From NCBI GenBank assembly GCA_007922195.1, contig ML681996.1:17746135-17810134 (forward strand): 64,000 bases of DNA, read 5' to 3'. Positions 1-11,914 of this stretch are shown one piece after another (position 1 is the stretch's first letter; every line of letters starts with the position of its first letter). The translations under genes and the position numbers were made by a program. The notes under the pieces are model-generated. The model was not told the origin of the DNA. It did no database searches and saw nothing but the letters and a program-made list of their open reading frames with translations. The stretch is from Podocnemis expansa (taxonomy: Eukaryota; Chordata; Testudines; Podocnemididae).

Positions 1-937
1 TGAAGCATTGTATTCCACAATGAAATTCATTAAATCAAAATATTATGCAATGCTTAGAGATCAGCACTTGAGATAACTTTTACATACTGCATTGACAAGT
101 TACTGCCTAGATTTAAAAAACAAACAAGCAAACAAAAAAACTCACCACTAGCCTGCAGTGTTCTACATTCGCTAAGCTTTTTAATGTATAGGCCTAGTTT
201 TCATGCTAGCCTTAAATAATTATTAGAATCTGACATTACTAGGATCAATATCTGTCCTGTTTTTACAGTAAAATTAAAGTGCACAATGAAATTTAAGCTT
301 AGTAATTTTGGTGTGGGTAAAAGTATGTGGTTATATGCCTTAGTGTGGCTCTCCAAGGTTTAATGATCAACTTACGCAGCTCTTGAGTTCCGTTAAGTTT
401 GGCTAGCCCTAAGCTAGATTGACAAAAGAACTTAGGCACCTCCCTGCAACTTCAGAGGTATACATCTGATATTTAGGTGTCCCTGGCATTCACAAAATCT
501 CTGCTGCTAAACTGTCACAATCCTCTAGATGCCTGAGTCCTTAGGTGTCTAAATTTCAGTAGCTGGGTGTGACCTTAGACACTTCAGTCCTAATGCCTTT
601 TAGCAGATTGCTGCCTGAGTCACACAATGCCAAAGTTCCCTCTTTGAATGTATCTCTTTGTGCTAAACTGTTGGCCTCAAGTTTATCATTTAAACCAGTG
701 TTATTTTGCAGAGCATGAAACTGCAATTTAGCTTAAAATTAATGAAATATTATTGCCAGTGATGGAGTCTCCCAATTGACCTGTCATACATTTTTCCAAT
801 GGTTAATTACCATCACTGTTAAAACAATGTGCCTTATTTCTAGTTACAGTTTTTCTACCTTCAGCTTTCAGCCATCAGAGCTATCTTTGCTAAGCTAACC
901 CCCCCCCATTTTTAATATTTGTTTCTAATATAAATAC
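1..937. other. AT-rich non-coding stretch
   Basis: No recognisable gene or repeat. The stretch is AT-rich with stop codons in all frames. A run of C lies near 901-907. Confidence 0.6.
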
Positions 938-1690
938 TTATAGATTTGCCTCCTTAACCTTAACTGGATGCTGGGAATCATTAGGAAAGAGACAGATAAT
1001 AAGAGAGAAGATATCATAATACCTTTTTATAAATCCATGGTATGCCCACATATTGAATATTGAGCAGACCTTGTTGCCCCATCTCAAAAAAAAAATGGAA
1101 TTTGAAAATGGCAGAGAACAGCAGCAAAATTGGTTAAGATATGTAACAGCTTCCATATCAGGAGAAATTAATAAAGCTGGGATTTTTCTGCTGAAAATGA
1201 GACAGGTGCAGAGAGGGGATATGATCAAGATCTACACACCCGTGACTGGTGTGGAGAAAGCAAATGAGGAAGTGTTATTTACTCTCTCTGATAACACAAG
1301 AACAAGGGGTCACCTAATGAATGTATAGGCAGAGGTTTAAAATTAACAAAAAGAAGTATTATTTTTCACACAATACACAGTCACCCGTGGAACTCTTTGA
1401 CCTAGGATATTGGAAGACCAGGGCTATAACAGGATTAAAAAAGAACTAAAGAAGTTCATGAAAGATAGGTCCATTAATGATGATTAGCCAGGGTGAGTAG
1501 GGATGCAAGACCTTGCTTTGAAGTGTCCCTAGTCTCTATTTGCTAAAAGCTGGGAAAGGGCAAATAGGGATGGATCACTTGATTACTAGTTCTCTTAATT
1601 CCCTTTGAAGCAGCTGGCATTGACCAGTGTTTGAAGGCAGGATACTGAGCTAGATGGATCATTGGTTTGACCTAGTATGAACATGATTGT
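938..1690 (+). mobile_element. CR1/L3-like LINE, 5'-truncated
   Basis: The conceptual translation of 970-1330 has the C-terminal CR1/L3 reverse-transcriptase wording (a run like KREDIIIPFYKSMVCPHIEY, then a TRTRGH end), broken by stops and frameshifts. The 3' part (about 1540-1690) matches the L3-type 3' UTR, with the phrases GGGATGGATCACTTGAT and GCTAGATGGATCATTGG and a GACCTAGTATGAAC end. Only the last part of the LINE is present, as expected for target-primed insertion with 5' truncation. It is old and not functional. CR1 and L3 belong to one clade, so the subfamily name is uncertain. Confidence 0.75.
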
Positions 1691-1711
1691 GTTTTCTTCT
1701 TAAGCTAATTA

Positions 1712-3550
1712 GGTTGAGCTTAACTCTGTCACTAAAGGAATTTTTTTCTAGCCCTTTAATCAATTTCATGGATCTTCTCTGAACCCTCTCCAATTTATCA
1801 CCTTCCTTATTGAATTGCTGAGACTAGAACTGAACATAGTATCCCAATAGAAATGATTTAACTCCTGTATTCCTACTCAGGATTGCCCTGTTTATATATC
1901 CAAGGATTGCTTTAGCCCTTTTGACCACCACTTCACACAGTGAAAACAAACAAGGAGTCCTGTGGCATTTAAAGACCTACAAATATATTTATTGCATGAG
2001 CTTTTGTGGGAGAAAATCCCACTTAATCAGACACTTTAAGCTGATCTTCAACTGATGATCCACTGTGACCCTTAAGTTATTTTCAAAATCCCTGCTTTGT
2101 TCCTAGATGTACGCATCTGCATTTAATTCTATTCAAACAAAATCTTTTTTTCATTTGCTGACTTACTAAATTATCCTGATCATTCTGCACTGTTGATGTC
2201 TTTTTCAATATTTACTACTCCTCGCATCAATGATGTGTGTCCTTTTCACTATTTATTACCCTCCAGATTTTTGTGCTCTGTGCAAACTTTATCAGTGATG
2301 TTTTTATGTTTTCTTCTAGACCATTGAGAACAAAGATAAATAGCTTAAATTGGCCAAGAGCCAGTTCTGGTGGCATACCTCTAAAAATACATTTGTTCAA
2401 TGATAAGTCCTCTTTCATAGTTGCACTTTGAGACCCTACAGTTTGCCAGCTTTTAATTTCCTTAATATATAACATGCTCACTTTATATTATTCCATTTTT
2501 TGTAATTATAATATCATGGTGCCCAATCCAATATGTTACAGAAGTCCAATTACATTACATCAACACTAGTGCCTTTTATCAAACAAATATATAATCTCTT
2601 TTTGAAGAAATTGTCAAGCTAACTTGATCTATCTTTTTTTCACTAAACCCATGTTGATTGGTAATATTTAAATGCATTCTCATCTAATTATTTTTTTAAT
2701 TGTGTCCCTGCTATCTTGCCTGTGATCAGTGTCAGACATACAGGCCTACAATTATTGGGATCATTTCAGTTATTCTTTTTAAACAGTGACACATCATTAG
2801 CTTTCTTCCAACCTTTTGCAACTACCCCAGTTTTCTAAGATTGATTGAAAATCAACATTAATGATCCAGTGAGCTCCTCAGTCAACTCTCTTAAAACTCT
2901 TAAATGCAAATTTTCCAGACCCGCTGATTTAAAAATATCTGACTTTAGTAGCTGCTGTTAACAAAATTCTTCTTGAGATAGTAGTGGATTGGATAAAGTG
3001 TTGTATGATATGACTACATTATCTTGTTCCCCTTTCCAAATAGAAAATGCCTTTGCTTTTTCAGAAGCTTTATTGATAATTCTATCTTTTCCATATAGTA
3101 ATAGATCAATACCATCGTTAGAATTATTTTTGTTTCTAGTATATTTAAAATAATAATAATAATACAACAACTCTCTTTGTTGTCCTTAATGCTTCTGGTC
3201 ATAGATTTTTTCCATGTATTTCTGTGCTTCCCTTATCAATTTTTTTAACATTCCCTAGCTTCTGATTTATATTAATTAATGTCAACTTTCCATTTCTTTC
3301 ATTTGCTTTATTTATCCACCCGTCTGTATGCTCATTTTATCTCTTATAGCTGCCTTCAATTCCTGTCTCAATCAGGTAACTTTTCTGCATGCCCATCTTC
3401 CTCAGTTTTGGAACTGTGACTGCTAATGAAACATCTAGTAATTTTTAAAAATCAATTAGAAATTATCATGTACGTTTTGCTGTTTAAATACTTCCAACCG
3501 ATTTTGCTCATAATTTTAGCTTTATGAAATTGGCACTTTTATATCAGTAT
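1712..3550 (-). mobile_element. CR1/L3-type LINE, antisense, long degraded copy
   Basis: Read on the minus strand, this is the 3' half of a CR1/L3 LINE. It holds the reverse-transcriptase tail, then upstream domains near 2640-2720 (the region for 'GFTKG..TN' and 'SKAFD'-type text), and further 5' coding sequence to about 3550. Plus-strand landmarks typical of antisense CR1 are CTGAACCCTCTCCAATTTATC near 1779 and ACTAAACCCATGTTGATTGG near 2642. All frames carry many stops. A PLE terminal fragment interrupts it at 1945-2038, and the LINE resumes beyond it. Confidence 0.8.
1945..2038 (-). mobile_element. PLE 3'-terminal fragment inserted in CR1
   Basis: Contains CAAGGAGTCCTGTGGCATTT, then an A/T-rich piece, then a degenerate hammerhead-like block with the GCATGAGCTTT…GTGGGAGAAAATCCCAC inversion seen at other PLE ends in this window. 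The flanks are two halves of one antisense CR1, so this piece is younger than the CR1. The core has mutated (the GAAA-equivalent reads AAAA). Confidence 0.8.
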
Positions 3551-3573
3551 GTGTATATGCATGTGTTTGGGGG

Positions 3574-3592
3574 GAGAGAGAGAGAGAGAGAG
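3574..3592. repeat. (GA)n microsatellite
   Basis: Short uninterrupted GA repeat after a G run. Confidence 0.9.
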
Positions 3593-4639
3593 ACCATATT
3601 AGGGAATGCACCTGGAATTTAAATCATATTCCACAGTTAACATAAGTTTTAATAGTCTGGCTGGATTTGCAGGCTGTGGTTTCATGTTGATTGTTCTGCG
3701 GGTGGTTTATCTAAGCTACACATCTAAAATAGATCTTTACAGATGGCAGCTTCCAAGCAAGAGAATGAAAATCTCTGTATTTACGAATGAATGAATATGA
3801 AAACCTTATCCTTTCAGAATAGGAAATTATAAATCGAATTTAGTGAAGTAATAGCTGTATTTAATTATATTCATATCCATTTTCTTTAAAAAAAATTCAA
3901 AATAAATTTTATACTTCAAAAAATAAAATTATATGGTTTGGTTATGTTAGTATTTATTTTGCTATGAGGCAGGAAAGTCTAGAAACTGATGGAATTATAT
4001 TCCATGGGCTGGATCTGTAAATCAATATAGCACCATTGGCTTCAATGAAGTTACATAGCTTTATAACAATTTAAGATTTGTTCCTATATATAGTTATGAT
4101 AGGTCGCTGCCTCTGAAAAATGGAGGTATCCAAACTGTTTCAATAAATTGAAGCAATTAATATCTGTATGTATTTCACGAAACAAAGCATGACATTATTT
4201 TTCATCTTAGGCATCTATTTTATCAAAATAAAGTTAGTCAAAGTTGCAGAAGAAAATAAATTTTCTTTTGTTTACTAAGTGCATCAATATTAAATACATT
4301 TCATTCACAAAGGACCAGAACTGTCTAGCAGTATTGAACAACAGCTGCAATAGGAGTTATACTTTATCTATATACAAAGCATTGTATATTCTACTCTTTT
4401 TACATTACATACTCATCACCTGTTACATGTTTGTGCAGTGACAGGAAAAATGAAACATAACCTGGCTGTGGTGGTTAGATTACAAAATAAAAAAAGCATA
4501 ATTAGTAACAATTGGAAGGCCTTTCATGACAACATCTGCCATGTTATGTGTTATGTTTTCATCTGGTGGAAATATTGAGGGCTTTTTTTTTTTCTAACTT
4601 TTGTGAATTTAAGGCAAAGTCACAGAGGTGCATTTACTT
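3593..4639. other. AT-rich non-coding stretch
   Basis: No gene seen. Around 4008-4060 lies one copy of a short ancient motif (GGATCTGTAAATCA … TTCAATGAAGTTACA) that recurs elsewhere in the window; see the finding on CAATGGAG palindromes. Confidence 0.5.
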
Positions 4640-4710
4640 AAGGCCCAGTGGGTTGGACTCGATGATCTCATGAGGTCCCTTCCAACCCTATGATTGTATT
4701 GTATTGTATT
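4640..4710 (+). mobile_element. CR1 3' tail fragment with (ATTGT)n end
   Basis: Holds GGTTGGACTCGATGATCTC and AGGTCCCTTCCAACCCTATG, the conserved CR1 3' end, followed by a short pentamer tail (ATTGT repeated). It may be a severely truncated CR1 or the tail of a CR1-mobilised SINE; no tRNA-like head is visible upstream. Confidence 0.8.
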
Positions 4711-5485
4711 TTGAAAGTGTGAATTTAGAATGGGAAGTGATGAGGTTGGAGGTAGTTAATTCCTCTTGCAGTAGGTTCCCAGCATGACAAATTGGGTCAA
4801 GTTATAGCATGTGCAGGCACTTTTATCAACATAAAATAAGTCTGATGTGTCTGACCATTATTATCAATTTGTTATTGTTGGCATTTATATATTGTGAAGA
4901 TACTAACAAAATACTAATATTTTAGAATCATCACTATATTGATGATTCCAGGAGTTCACTGTCTCCTTAAGGTATACTCACCTATTTATATGCTGCTGGT
5001 ATTCAAGGAAAAATAGCTGTTGGCGAATCAGTGTTTTCATTGCCAACATTCTGGCAATATCTGATGCTCTGTGATGGCTACCCATGATCAAACAAGATCA
5101 AAACAGTTGGTGATGGACAAGAGCTATCTAGCTCTTCAAGTTCATCCATTTACAGGTGCAGGATACAGACCCTAAGAGAGGACAACTCATCGGATTAGGA
5201 CCAACCCATATTAACTTTTGACATGTGGCATGATTGATATTAAAGTGATATGTCTCTTTGACTGTGCATAAACCATTTTGGCTGTATTTTGTAATTTGGG
5301 AGTGCCTTTGAAGGAAACACTCAGAAATGATGCTAACTTTTCCCACTGGTAAATATTTAGTGGACAATGAAATGACAGGGACTGATAAAATTGTCTCTCT
5401 CTCTTAATTCTCAGGTAATTTGTCTTTGGAATATTGTCATTCAGCTGTTTACAAGTATGACTTTCTTGGAATTCACTATGCAGCT
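4711..5485. other. Non-coding stretch
   Basis: No repeat or gene recognised. Minus-strand open frames here overlap the solo LTR and have no domain I recognise. Confidence 0.5.
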
Positions 5486-6264
5486 TGTAGTAACCCTTGG
5501 GGAGGAAGGGGTTAACACTCTGGTCAGTGAGTCCCAGGACAGCCAATAGGAACGAAGCACAGGTTTTTGAATTGGAACAGCAGCCTGGCCTGGGCCTGTT
5601 TGGATGCAGCAGAGCTCCTGGAAGGATCAGGAGGAGGCCAGAGGGGCCTGAGGAAGAATCCAGCAACATCCTTACCAGAGATAAGTTAAGTTTGGTACTG
5701 ATCAGGCATGAGTAGAACAGGGAATGTTTATTTAGACACGGTCAGGGTATTTTCTTTGTTTTTGGCTTTTTCTCTGTGCTGAGCACATGTAGACCCCCCA
5801 CCACCACCACCCTGTAACTACCTATGTTAATTCCCAGAGAAGCAACTCTCTGTGTTTATTATCTGTTCTTTTTGATTAAAGATTTTACCTTTTAAGTAAG
5901 TTCTGGTTCTGTGTCCTGGAAGACAAGAGGTTTGTGTGCACGTGCTTTAGACTGCACAGGCAGCTACTAGAGGGAACCCTGTTCCAGTTCCAGCTCATAT
6001 TGCAGCTGGGGTCCAGTCACTTTCCTGAGAGAGGAATAAACAGGATTGCAAGTACCTCACAGGGAGGAATTCCCAAGTGCGCCTTCCTGGATGTCAAGAG
6101 GTTTTTTTTGCATTTGGGTGGTGGCAGCGATACCACTCCAAGGCCAGGAATTGGAGTCCTTGGAGACTTTTAAGAGCAGGCTTTAAGGCCAGTGGCTTTT
6201 AAGGCCTGTTGCAGGCCCCCGCCTTCTGCACTCACAGTCTCAGAGTGGGGAAAAAGCCTTGACA
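5486..6264 (+). mobile_element. Solo LTR (779 bp) with perfect 5-bp target duplication
   Basis: The segment starts TGTAG and ends TGACA, giving the TG…CA termini of retroviral-type LTRs. It is flanked on both sides by CAGCT (5481-5485 and 6265-6269), a 5-bp target-site duplication. Inside are an ATTAAA at about 5875, an AATAAA at 6035-6040 and a GTGGTGGCAGCG block near 6118. No gag, pol or env sequence is attached, so this is a recombination-derived solo LTR. A 5-bp duplication fits ERVL-like or gypsy-like elements, but the family cannot be fixed from the LTR alone. Orientation is inferred from the poly(A) signals. Confidence 0.82.
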
Positions 6265-6945
6265 CAGCTCATTATAACTATATATATTATGTGCCTTTTA
6301 AGCATTTGCATTTCTGTTTGTAATATTTGTAACATGTTCAACTGGAGCATGCATCCCTTCTTATGTGTCATCAATGTACTTGGCACTGCAGTGACTTCAT
6401 AAAGAAAGATAATTTTGTCATTCTAGTATGTGGATAGTTTGTCTTTTGTCTTATTAAGAATGTCCCTCTGGTTCCGTTATTCTTGGTAAGCTGAGAACTA
6501 AATTATTCCCACACCTCATTCTCTGTCAACATGATTCTGAATAATGACTGAAATGTCCCATTCAAAAAGTATACAGCAAATGCATGTAAAAATAGAATAG
6601 TGAAAATCATAAAGCATGCACAGGAACCACTATTAAATGAATAAACCTTGAAAAGATATAAATATACCTTGCAAATTTTAACTGAGATATCCAACAGTTG
6701 TAAAAATTAAGAAAGAAAGAGAGAGAAATATTTAGCCAATTTAACAGTTCAAAGAGTTGTTTTGAAGATTCCTTCAAACTATAACTTACAGAAGAAGATA
6801 GACAGGAAGGAAATGTTCACTAATTTGCACAGAATAAGCAAAGTTACCCACAAATTCAATTAGAAAATATACTGTGTACAGCATAAACTATGTATGGTTA
6901 AATGGGGTATATTTGTTTCTTAAAAAGAAACAAACAAAAACCTGA
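6265..6945. other. AT-rich non-coding stretch
   Basis: No recognised feature apart from a short purine-rich GAAAGAGAGAG run near 6712. Confidence 0.5.
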
Positions 6946-7172
6946 TTCCAAAGGGGTAGCCATGTTAGTATAGTTCAGCAAAACAAGTAGAGAGTCCTGT
7001 GGCACTTAGAGTAACAAATTTATTTATCGCACAAGCTTTTGTGGGAGAAAATCCCTCTTTGTCAGATGCTTTGTAGATGGGGGAAGTTGGAGAATGGGAG
7101 GAAGATAAATGCAGGGAAGTGTAAGTTATGGGATCAGGTCATACTGAAAAATCAAATCAAAGCTCTCTTCCC

Positions 7173-7737
7173 CAAGAGCCCCAGAGCCTCCACTGTGTGG
7201 GTAGTGTCAGCGGCTCTCTTCTGTGGTGCTTCCCAGACAGGGGAGCCCCAGTGGCCCCATCTCTGGGGCTCTCCTGTCCGGGGACACCCAGTGGCAACTT
7301 CATGGAGCTCCCTTGTCCTCACAGAGCTGGCGCTCCCACAGCTTCCTGGCAGAAGGGTGTATGGCTCCCTTCTTGACAGATGCTATGGGTTTGGGAAGAA
7401 GGAAGCTGTGGGAGCCTTGCATGGCTCCTCAGCAAAAGGGAGCCACCCGTGGCTTCCTTCTGCCAGGGAGCCACATGAAGCTACCTTGTCCCCAGTCCTA
7501 GGTTGGCTAAGGTCGACTTAGGATGGCCACACTGGGTTAATTCTAGTTAATAAAGTCAAAATGCCCAGTAATTCAAAGTAAAAGGAAGTTTTATTAAGTT
7601 GAACTAGCATTTCCTTTTTTAAATTGAGGGAATGCTTAGTTCAACTTAATAAAGTGCCTGCGAGGCTGGGGTGTAGTTTATGTTGAATTAAGCCTCCTTA
7701 ATTCAACTTAACAGATAAATGTAGACTAGACACACCT
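7173..7737. mobile_element. Non-autonomous element nested in PLE
   Basis: Sequence foreign to the PLE lies between two halves that otherwise match in order. The left 340 bp are GC-rich with repeated GGGAGCC-type words. The right part is AT-rich with TTCAACTTAA and TTAATTCAACTT palindromic words and ends near TAGACTAGACACACC. The right end resembles the inverted-repeat elements at 12.9 and 29.6 kb. Open frames across the GC-rich part have no domain and are composition artefacts. I cannot place exact ends or a target duplication. Confidence 0.55.
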
Positions 7738-7999
7738 ATAGAGGAAGGTGAGGTCAAGTCATCTCTTGTAATGGGAGAAGAATACATATCTAGGATATAA
7801 CCCTGCTTTCACACAATTAAATGTGCTTATTAGTTACAATTTTGCTGTTTTTCTTTGAAGCTTTAATGTCCTGCTGAATTGCTTGAGCACAGTTGTTAAC
7901 AATCAATCAACAGAGTGATTAGGAAGATTGAAGTGCTCAGCAACTGGTTTTTGAGTGTTGTCATTTCTGATGTCAGTTTTGTGCCCATTTATTGTTTTC

Positions 8000-8883
8000 T
8001 CAGACACTGTCCTGTTTGTCCAATACATAAAGCAGAAGGGCATTCTGGCTCATGATGGCATAAATCACATTGATGGATGAGCAGGTGAATGAGCCCTTGA
8101 TGGAGTATTTGGCTTGATTAGATCCTTTGATGGTGTCTTTTGTGCAGATATATGGGCAAAGTTGGCAACGTGGTTTGTTGCAGGGATATGTGCCTGCTTT
8201 AATATTTCTGTTGTTAGGTCTGTAGTTGCTGGTGAGTATCCCTCTAAGGTTAGGAAGCTGTCTGTAGGCAAGGAGAAGTTTGTCTCCCAAGGCTTCAGGG
8301 AGTGAGGGATCATCTTTTAGAATAGGTTGCAGGTCCTTAATGATCTGCTGTAGAGGTCTGACTTGGGGTTAAAGGTGATGACCAGTGGCATTCTGTTGTT
8401 TTCTTTCTTGGGCTTTTCCTATAGTGGTAGACTTTGGGGTACCCACCTAGCTCTGTCAATGTGTTTTCTTACTTTCTCAGGTGGGTACTGTAGTTTTAAG
8501 AATTCTTGATAGAGGTCCTGAAGCTGTCTGTCCCTCTGTCAGAGGGATCAGAACAAATGTGGTTATATCTTACGGCTTGGCTGTAGACAATGGAGCATGT
8601 GGTGTGTTTTTGATGAAAGCTCGAGGGATGTAAGTTACTACACTGAGCAGTAGATTTTCAGGATAGGGTTTGTGTTTATGTGTCTATCTCTAATTTATAC
8701 TGTAGTGCCCAGAAAGTGGATCTCCTGTGTGGAGTGTTCCGGGTTAAGTTTGATTGTGGAGTGGAAATTGTTGAAATCTCGGTGGAAATCTTCAAGGGCA
8801 TCCCTACAATGGGTACAAATGATGATCTCATCAATGTATTGTAAATAGAGGAGGGGTGCTTTAGGATGACTTCAGGAAACCTT
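8000..8883 (-). pseudogene. PLE reverse transcriptase C-term and endonuclease, broken
   Basis: On the minus strand the frame from 8290 gives text matching the better copy at 52-55 kb: a LAYRQLPNL…ILTS motif after the RT, then a cysteine cluster (PCNKPRCQLC) and VIYAIM, the start of the GIY-YIG domain. Further 5' (about 8760-8860) is the RT region with an altered catalytic box (YIDE in place of YIDD). Frameshifts separate the pieces and the endonuclease is lost after its first motif. This copy cannot encode active enzyme. Confidence 0.8.
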
Positions 8884-9029
8884 GTTTTAAGCCCGGCAAA
8901 GTGGGATTTTCTCCCATGAAAACTCATGCAATAAATAAATTTGTTAATCTTTATGTAACACAGGACTCTTTGCTTGTTTTGCTGAAACAGATTAACATGG
9001 CTACACCTTTGGAGCTAGGGTTCAAAAAA

Positions 9030-9265
9030 TTAGATACATTCAAGTAAGATAGGTGCTTCAGTGACTATTAGCTGAGATAATCAGGGACGCAATGCCATAC
9101 TTTGGTTGTTCTTAGCTTCTGTTTGCAGGAAGCTGGAAGTGGATAAGAGGGGATGGATCATTTAACTGCTTTTTCTGTTCATTCCCTCTGAAGGACCTGG
9201 CATTAGTCACTGTCAGAAGACAGAATACTGGAGTACATGGACACTTGTCTGACCAAGTATGACTG
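9030..9265 (+). mobile_element. CR1/L3 3' UTR fragment
   Basis: Carries GGGGATGGATCATTTAACTG, ATTCCCTCTGAAGGACCTGG and CACTGTCAGAAGACAGAATA, then a degraded CTTGTCTGACCAAGTATG end. This is the same L3-type 3' UTR as at 1540-1690. Confidence 0.75.
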
Positions 9266-11351
9266 TTCTTTTGCTCTTCAAATCACAGCTGTATACCAGC
9301 AGTTGTTAAGTCAAATTTTGTTTGTGTTCATGAGCTGTTTGCAGAGTCTTTTCATAAGCTCTTTTATTCAAATAGGAACTTTATCAGGCAGTTGATTCAG
9401 TGCATTTAGAACACAGGCATGGCATATTGCTAGGGAACATATGGGGCAAATCGCATGATATGAATTAGGTGGCTATTTTTCTCTGTCACTGCCTAAGCCT
9501 GTCCCATTCAATTGAGAGAATTAGCCCAGCTCTGCAGAATCCACTTTAACTTGTTGAAGAAAGGCTGCTGCATTTTCATAGAATTTTTTGATGTCATTGG
9601 AAAGGCTAGGTTTTCTTTCTCCTATCCTGTCTGTTCGTTTGACTGTGACAACCAATGTGATAACTAGTATGTTATAATCTTCTATGCTTCTGCTGGGTAT
9701 TTGAAACTGTCTTGTTTTATATTTTGCCCCACAGAATAATTCTATCCTAGTTTTATTAGGAAATTTCTATTTCACATCAGGTATGAAGTCTTGTCCCATT
9801 TATGGCTTTGGGAATAAATTTTCACTAAACACTAACACTGGCCTAGAACCTGAATCTTCCCTGAGAATAAACAACAAAATTTAACAATGGAAAAACTGAT
9901 TTGCATCACGGCCAACTTTTGAACACTGGATCAGTAATGAATCAGAATAAAAAGCAACACCATTTCCAACAACACCCATCTTCCTTGAAGTACTCCCATT
10001 CAACTTCTTGTTCAGGTCTGCCATGCTTAACTTGTGAGACCTGAGCTAATTAAATTGATGTTGTTCAAAGGTTTGGCAGAGGGCAATGTTTTTAGCATGA
10101 TTTATAGCTGACTTTGTCTTTGTAAGCTGAGGAAACTTGGCTGTTAATAGTTATGCATTCAGTCTAAACAAACTTCCTAAGCTGATCCTTCAATAAAAAA
10201 GATGTGCTTTGTCAGCAGCTATGCATATTTTAATAAATATCCATGCCAACTGAATATCTGCAATTTGAGTAGTACAGATTCCTGAACTCAATGTAAGGTT
10301 ATTGTTCTTTTGACAATGAAAAAAGGTATCATAATTTTATTTAACACTTATTTCTAGGACTTTCTGATAACTAATCAATGGGCTAAAGTCATATTACTGC
10401 AATAAGAGGTTGCAGCTGGAAACTTTGATTTTTAAAAGGTCTGCCAGGATAATCGTAACACTAGTGTTCAAAATACAAAACACTTGTTTCAAAGCTGACA
10501 GTTTTCATATAAATTATGAGGCGAGAAGTAAGGACTTTTCAAATGTTCAGTGTTTTTAAGCTGTAATCAGTGTGTGGAATTCACTGTCATTGCACATTAA
10601 AGACACATACTGAAGCTGGCTTTTAGAAAGTCTTGCATTGGGCCAATGGCATCCATAGGTATGAATGCTAAGATAGGAATAAAAAATATCATGTTTCACA
10701 GCATAAATTCATCACCACAGAGAGCAGGAGATATTTAATCTAGCATTACATGACTAGGTTATTTTTATTAATTGCATGGTCTTTTAGCATTCAATAGTGT
10801 GAAATATAATAGTTTGTGATGCTTGCTAGGGTAGGACGTACCAAGTAGAAATTTTTAGTGCCTGGCATGTTGCCAAGTTCCAAAGAGGCAGCCATGTTAG
10901 TTGAGCCACAAGACCCTGTGTGTGTTTTCATGTAGAAACAGGTTTTTTTCTTGATTCCTATTGCTTGTTTACCATGCTGATGTAACCATTCTCTTAATTT
11001 CTTTTCCCAGATCTAAATTCTGTGCCGCCTTTGATTCTGCCCCATGTCCCTGTTGAATTTCTCACCTAACATATATATGAAACTTTGACCATCACTTCTT
11101 TGAAAGCCAACTGATTTCATTAAGCATTCCTGTCTTCATTCCATCTAACCCCGTCCATGTTTGCTTCTTCTTGTATTACAATGTCTGTTTACACTGTAAA
11201 TTATCTGGTGTAGGAGCTGTGTTTTCTTCTTTTCGTGCTACGTGTTATAAAAACAGACCTCATTGGAGCCTTAAGACTGTACTAATTCATTGGGGCTATC
11301 TGCAGGCTATGTTACTGACATACTCAGAAGGAGAACAAAATTGGACTCTGT
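9266..11351. other. Non-coding stretch with a PLE tail scrap
   Basis: Mostly unassigned AT-rich sequence. At 10878-10905 the words TTCCAAAGAGGCAGCCATG and TTAG match the outermost end of a minus-strand PLE, too short to say more. Confidence 0.5.
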
Positions 11352-11666
11352 GGCTATGTCTACACTATGGGCTTAAGTCGACTTAAGCAAAGCCCTGTCC
11401 ACATTTGAAGTTGATTAAGTCGACCTAAGGGGTTCCTTAAGTCGACTTAATAACTCTTGCTCTTAAAGTCAAATTTAGGGGTTAAGTTGACTTTATTAAA
11501 TCGACTTAAAACTATTTGGACACTAAAGTCGACTTTATAAAGTCTACTTAATGCAGTGTGGACTCACTAAGTTGACTTAATAAGGTCTACATAAAGTTGA
11601 CTTTAAGTAGATTTTAATAAGTTGACTTAATAAAGTCAACTTAGGTTTTATAGTGTAGGCATAGCC
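11352..11666. mobile_element. Inverted-repeat element with SalI-type palindrome array
   Basis: The ends are inverted repeats: GGCTATGTCTACACTAT on the left and its complement (one mismatch) on the right. The interior is an array of short palindromes based on TTAAGTCGACTTAA and decayed versions (TTAAGTTGACTTTA, TAAAGTCGACTTTA). No coding capacity. It is a MITE-like element; the TIR core GTCTACAC recurs in at least three other elements here. A target duplication is not clear, so the superfamily is left open (PIF/Harbinger is a reasonable guess). Confidence 0.8.
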
Positions 11667-11914
11667 TGAATTAGCAACGCTAGCTTTAAACAAACTATAA
11701 TAATAACTTAGAATGAGCATTAGGAAACAATCTTTCTGAAATGACAAGATTTTGTTTTGGCTTTTTAGAATTCTATTTTTAAAAGTATTGCTCTTTTATT
11801 AAGAGGAAAACAAAAACATTCTATATCAATTGTACAGAAGTCAAGTACTTTAAGTGAGGGATTCATTGTTCTGAAAGGTCAATATCTTGATTATCAAGTT
11901 TAACTATTTCTATC

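Larger units (their letters stand above)
6946..8990 (-). mobile_element. Penelope-like element with inverted second terminus
   Basis: The minus-strand PLE has its 3' end at 6946 (CCAAAGGGGTAGCCATGTTAG read on plus) and runs through the terminal repeat, the GIY-YIG endonuclease region and the end of the reverse transcriptase to about 8883. It then joins a plus-strand copy of the same terminus (8884-8990, ending AACATGGCTACACCTTTGG). The ends of the insertion are therefore inverted copies of one terminal sequence, an arrangement reported for PLEs, whose pseudo-LTRs may be direct or inverted. An unrelated GC-rich element (7173-7737) splits it. Confidence 0.85.

Noticed and set aside
7039..7521. 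160-codon plus-strand frame and overlapping frames
   Set aside because: Composition artefact of a GC-rich nested element; it starts inside PLE tail sequence and has no domain.
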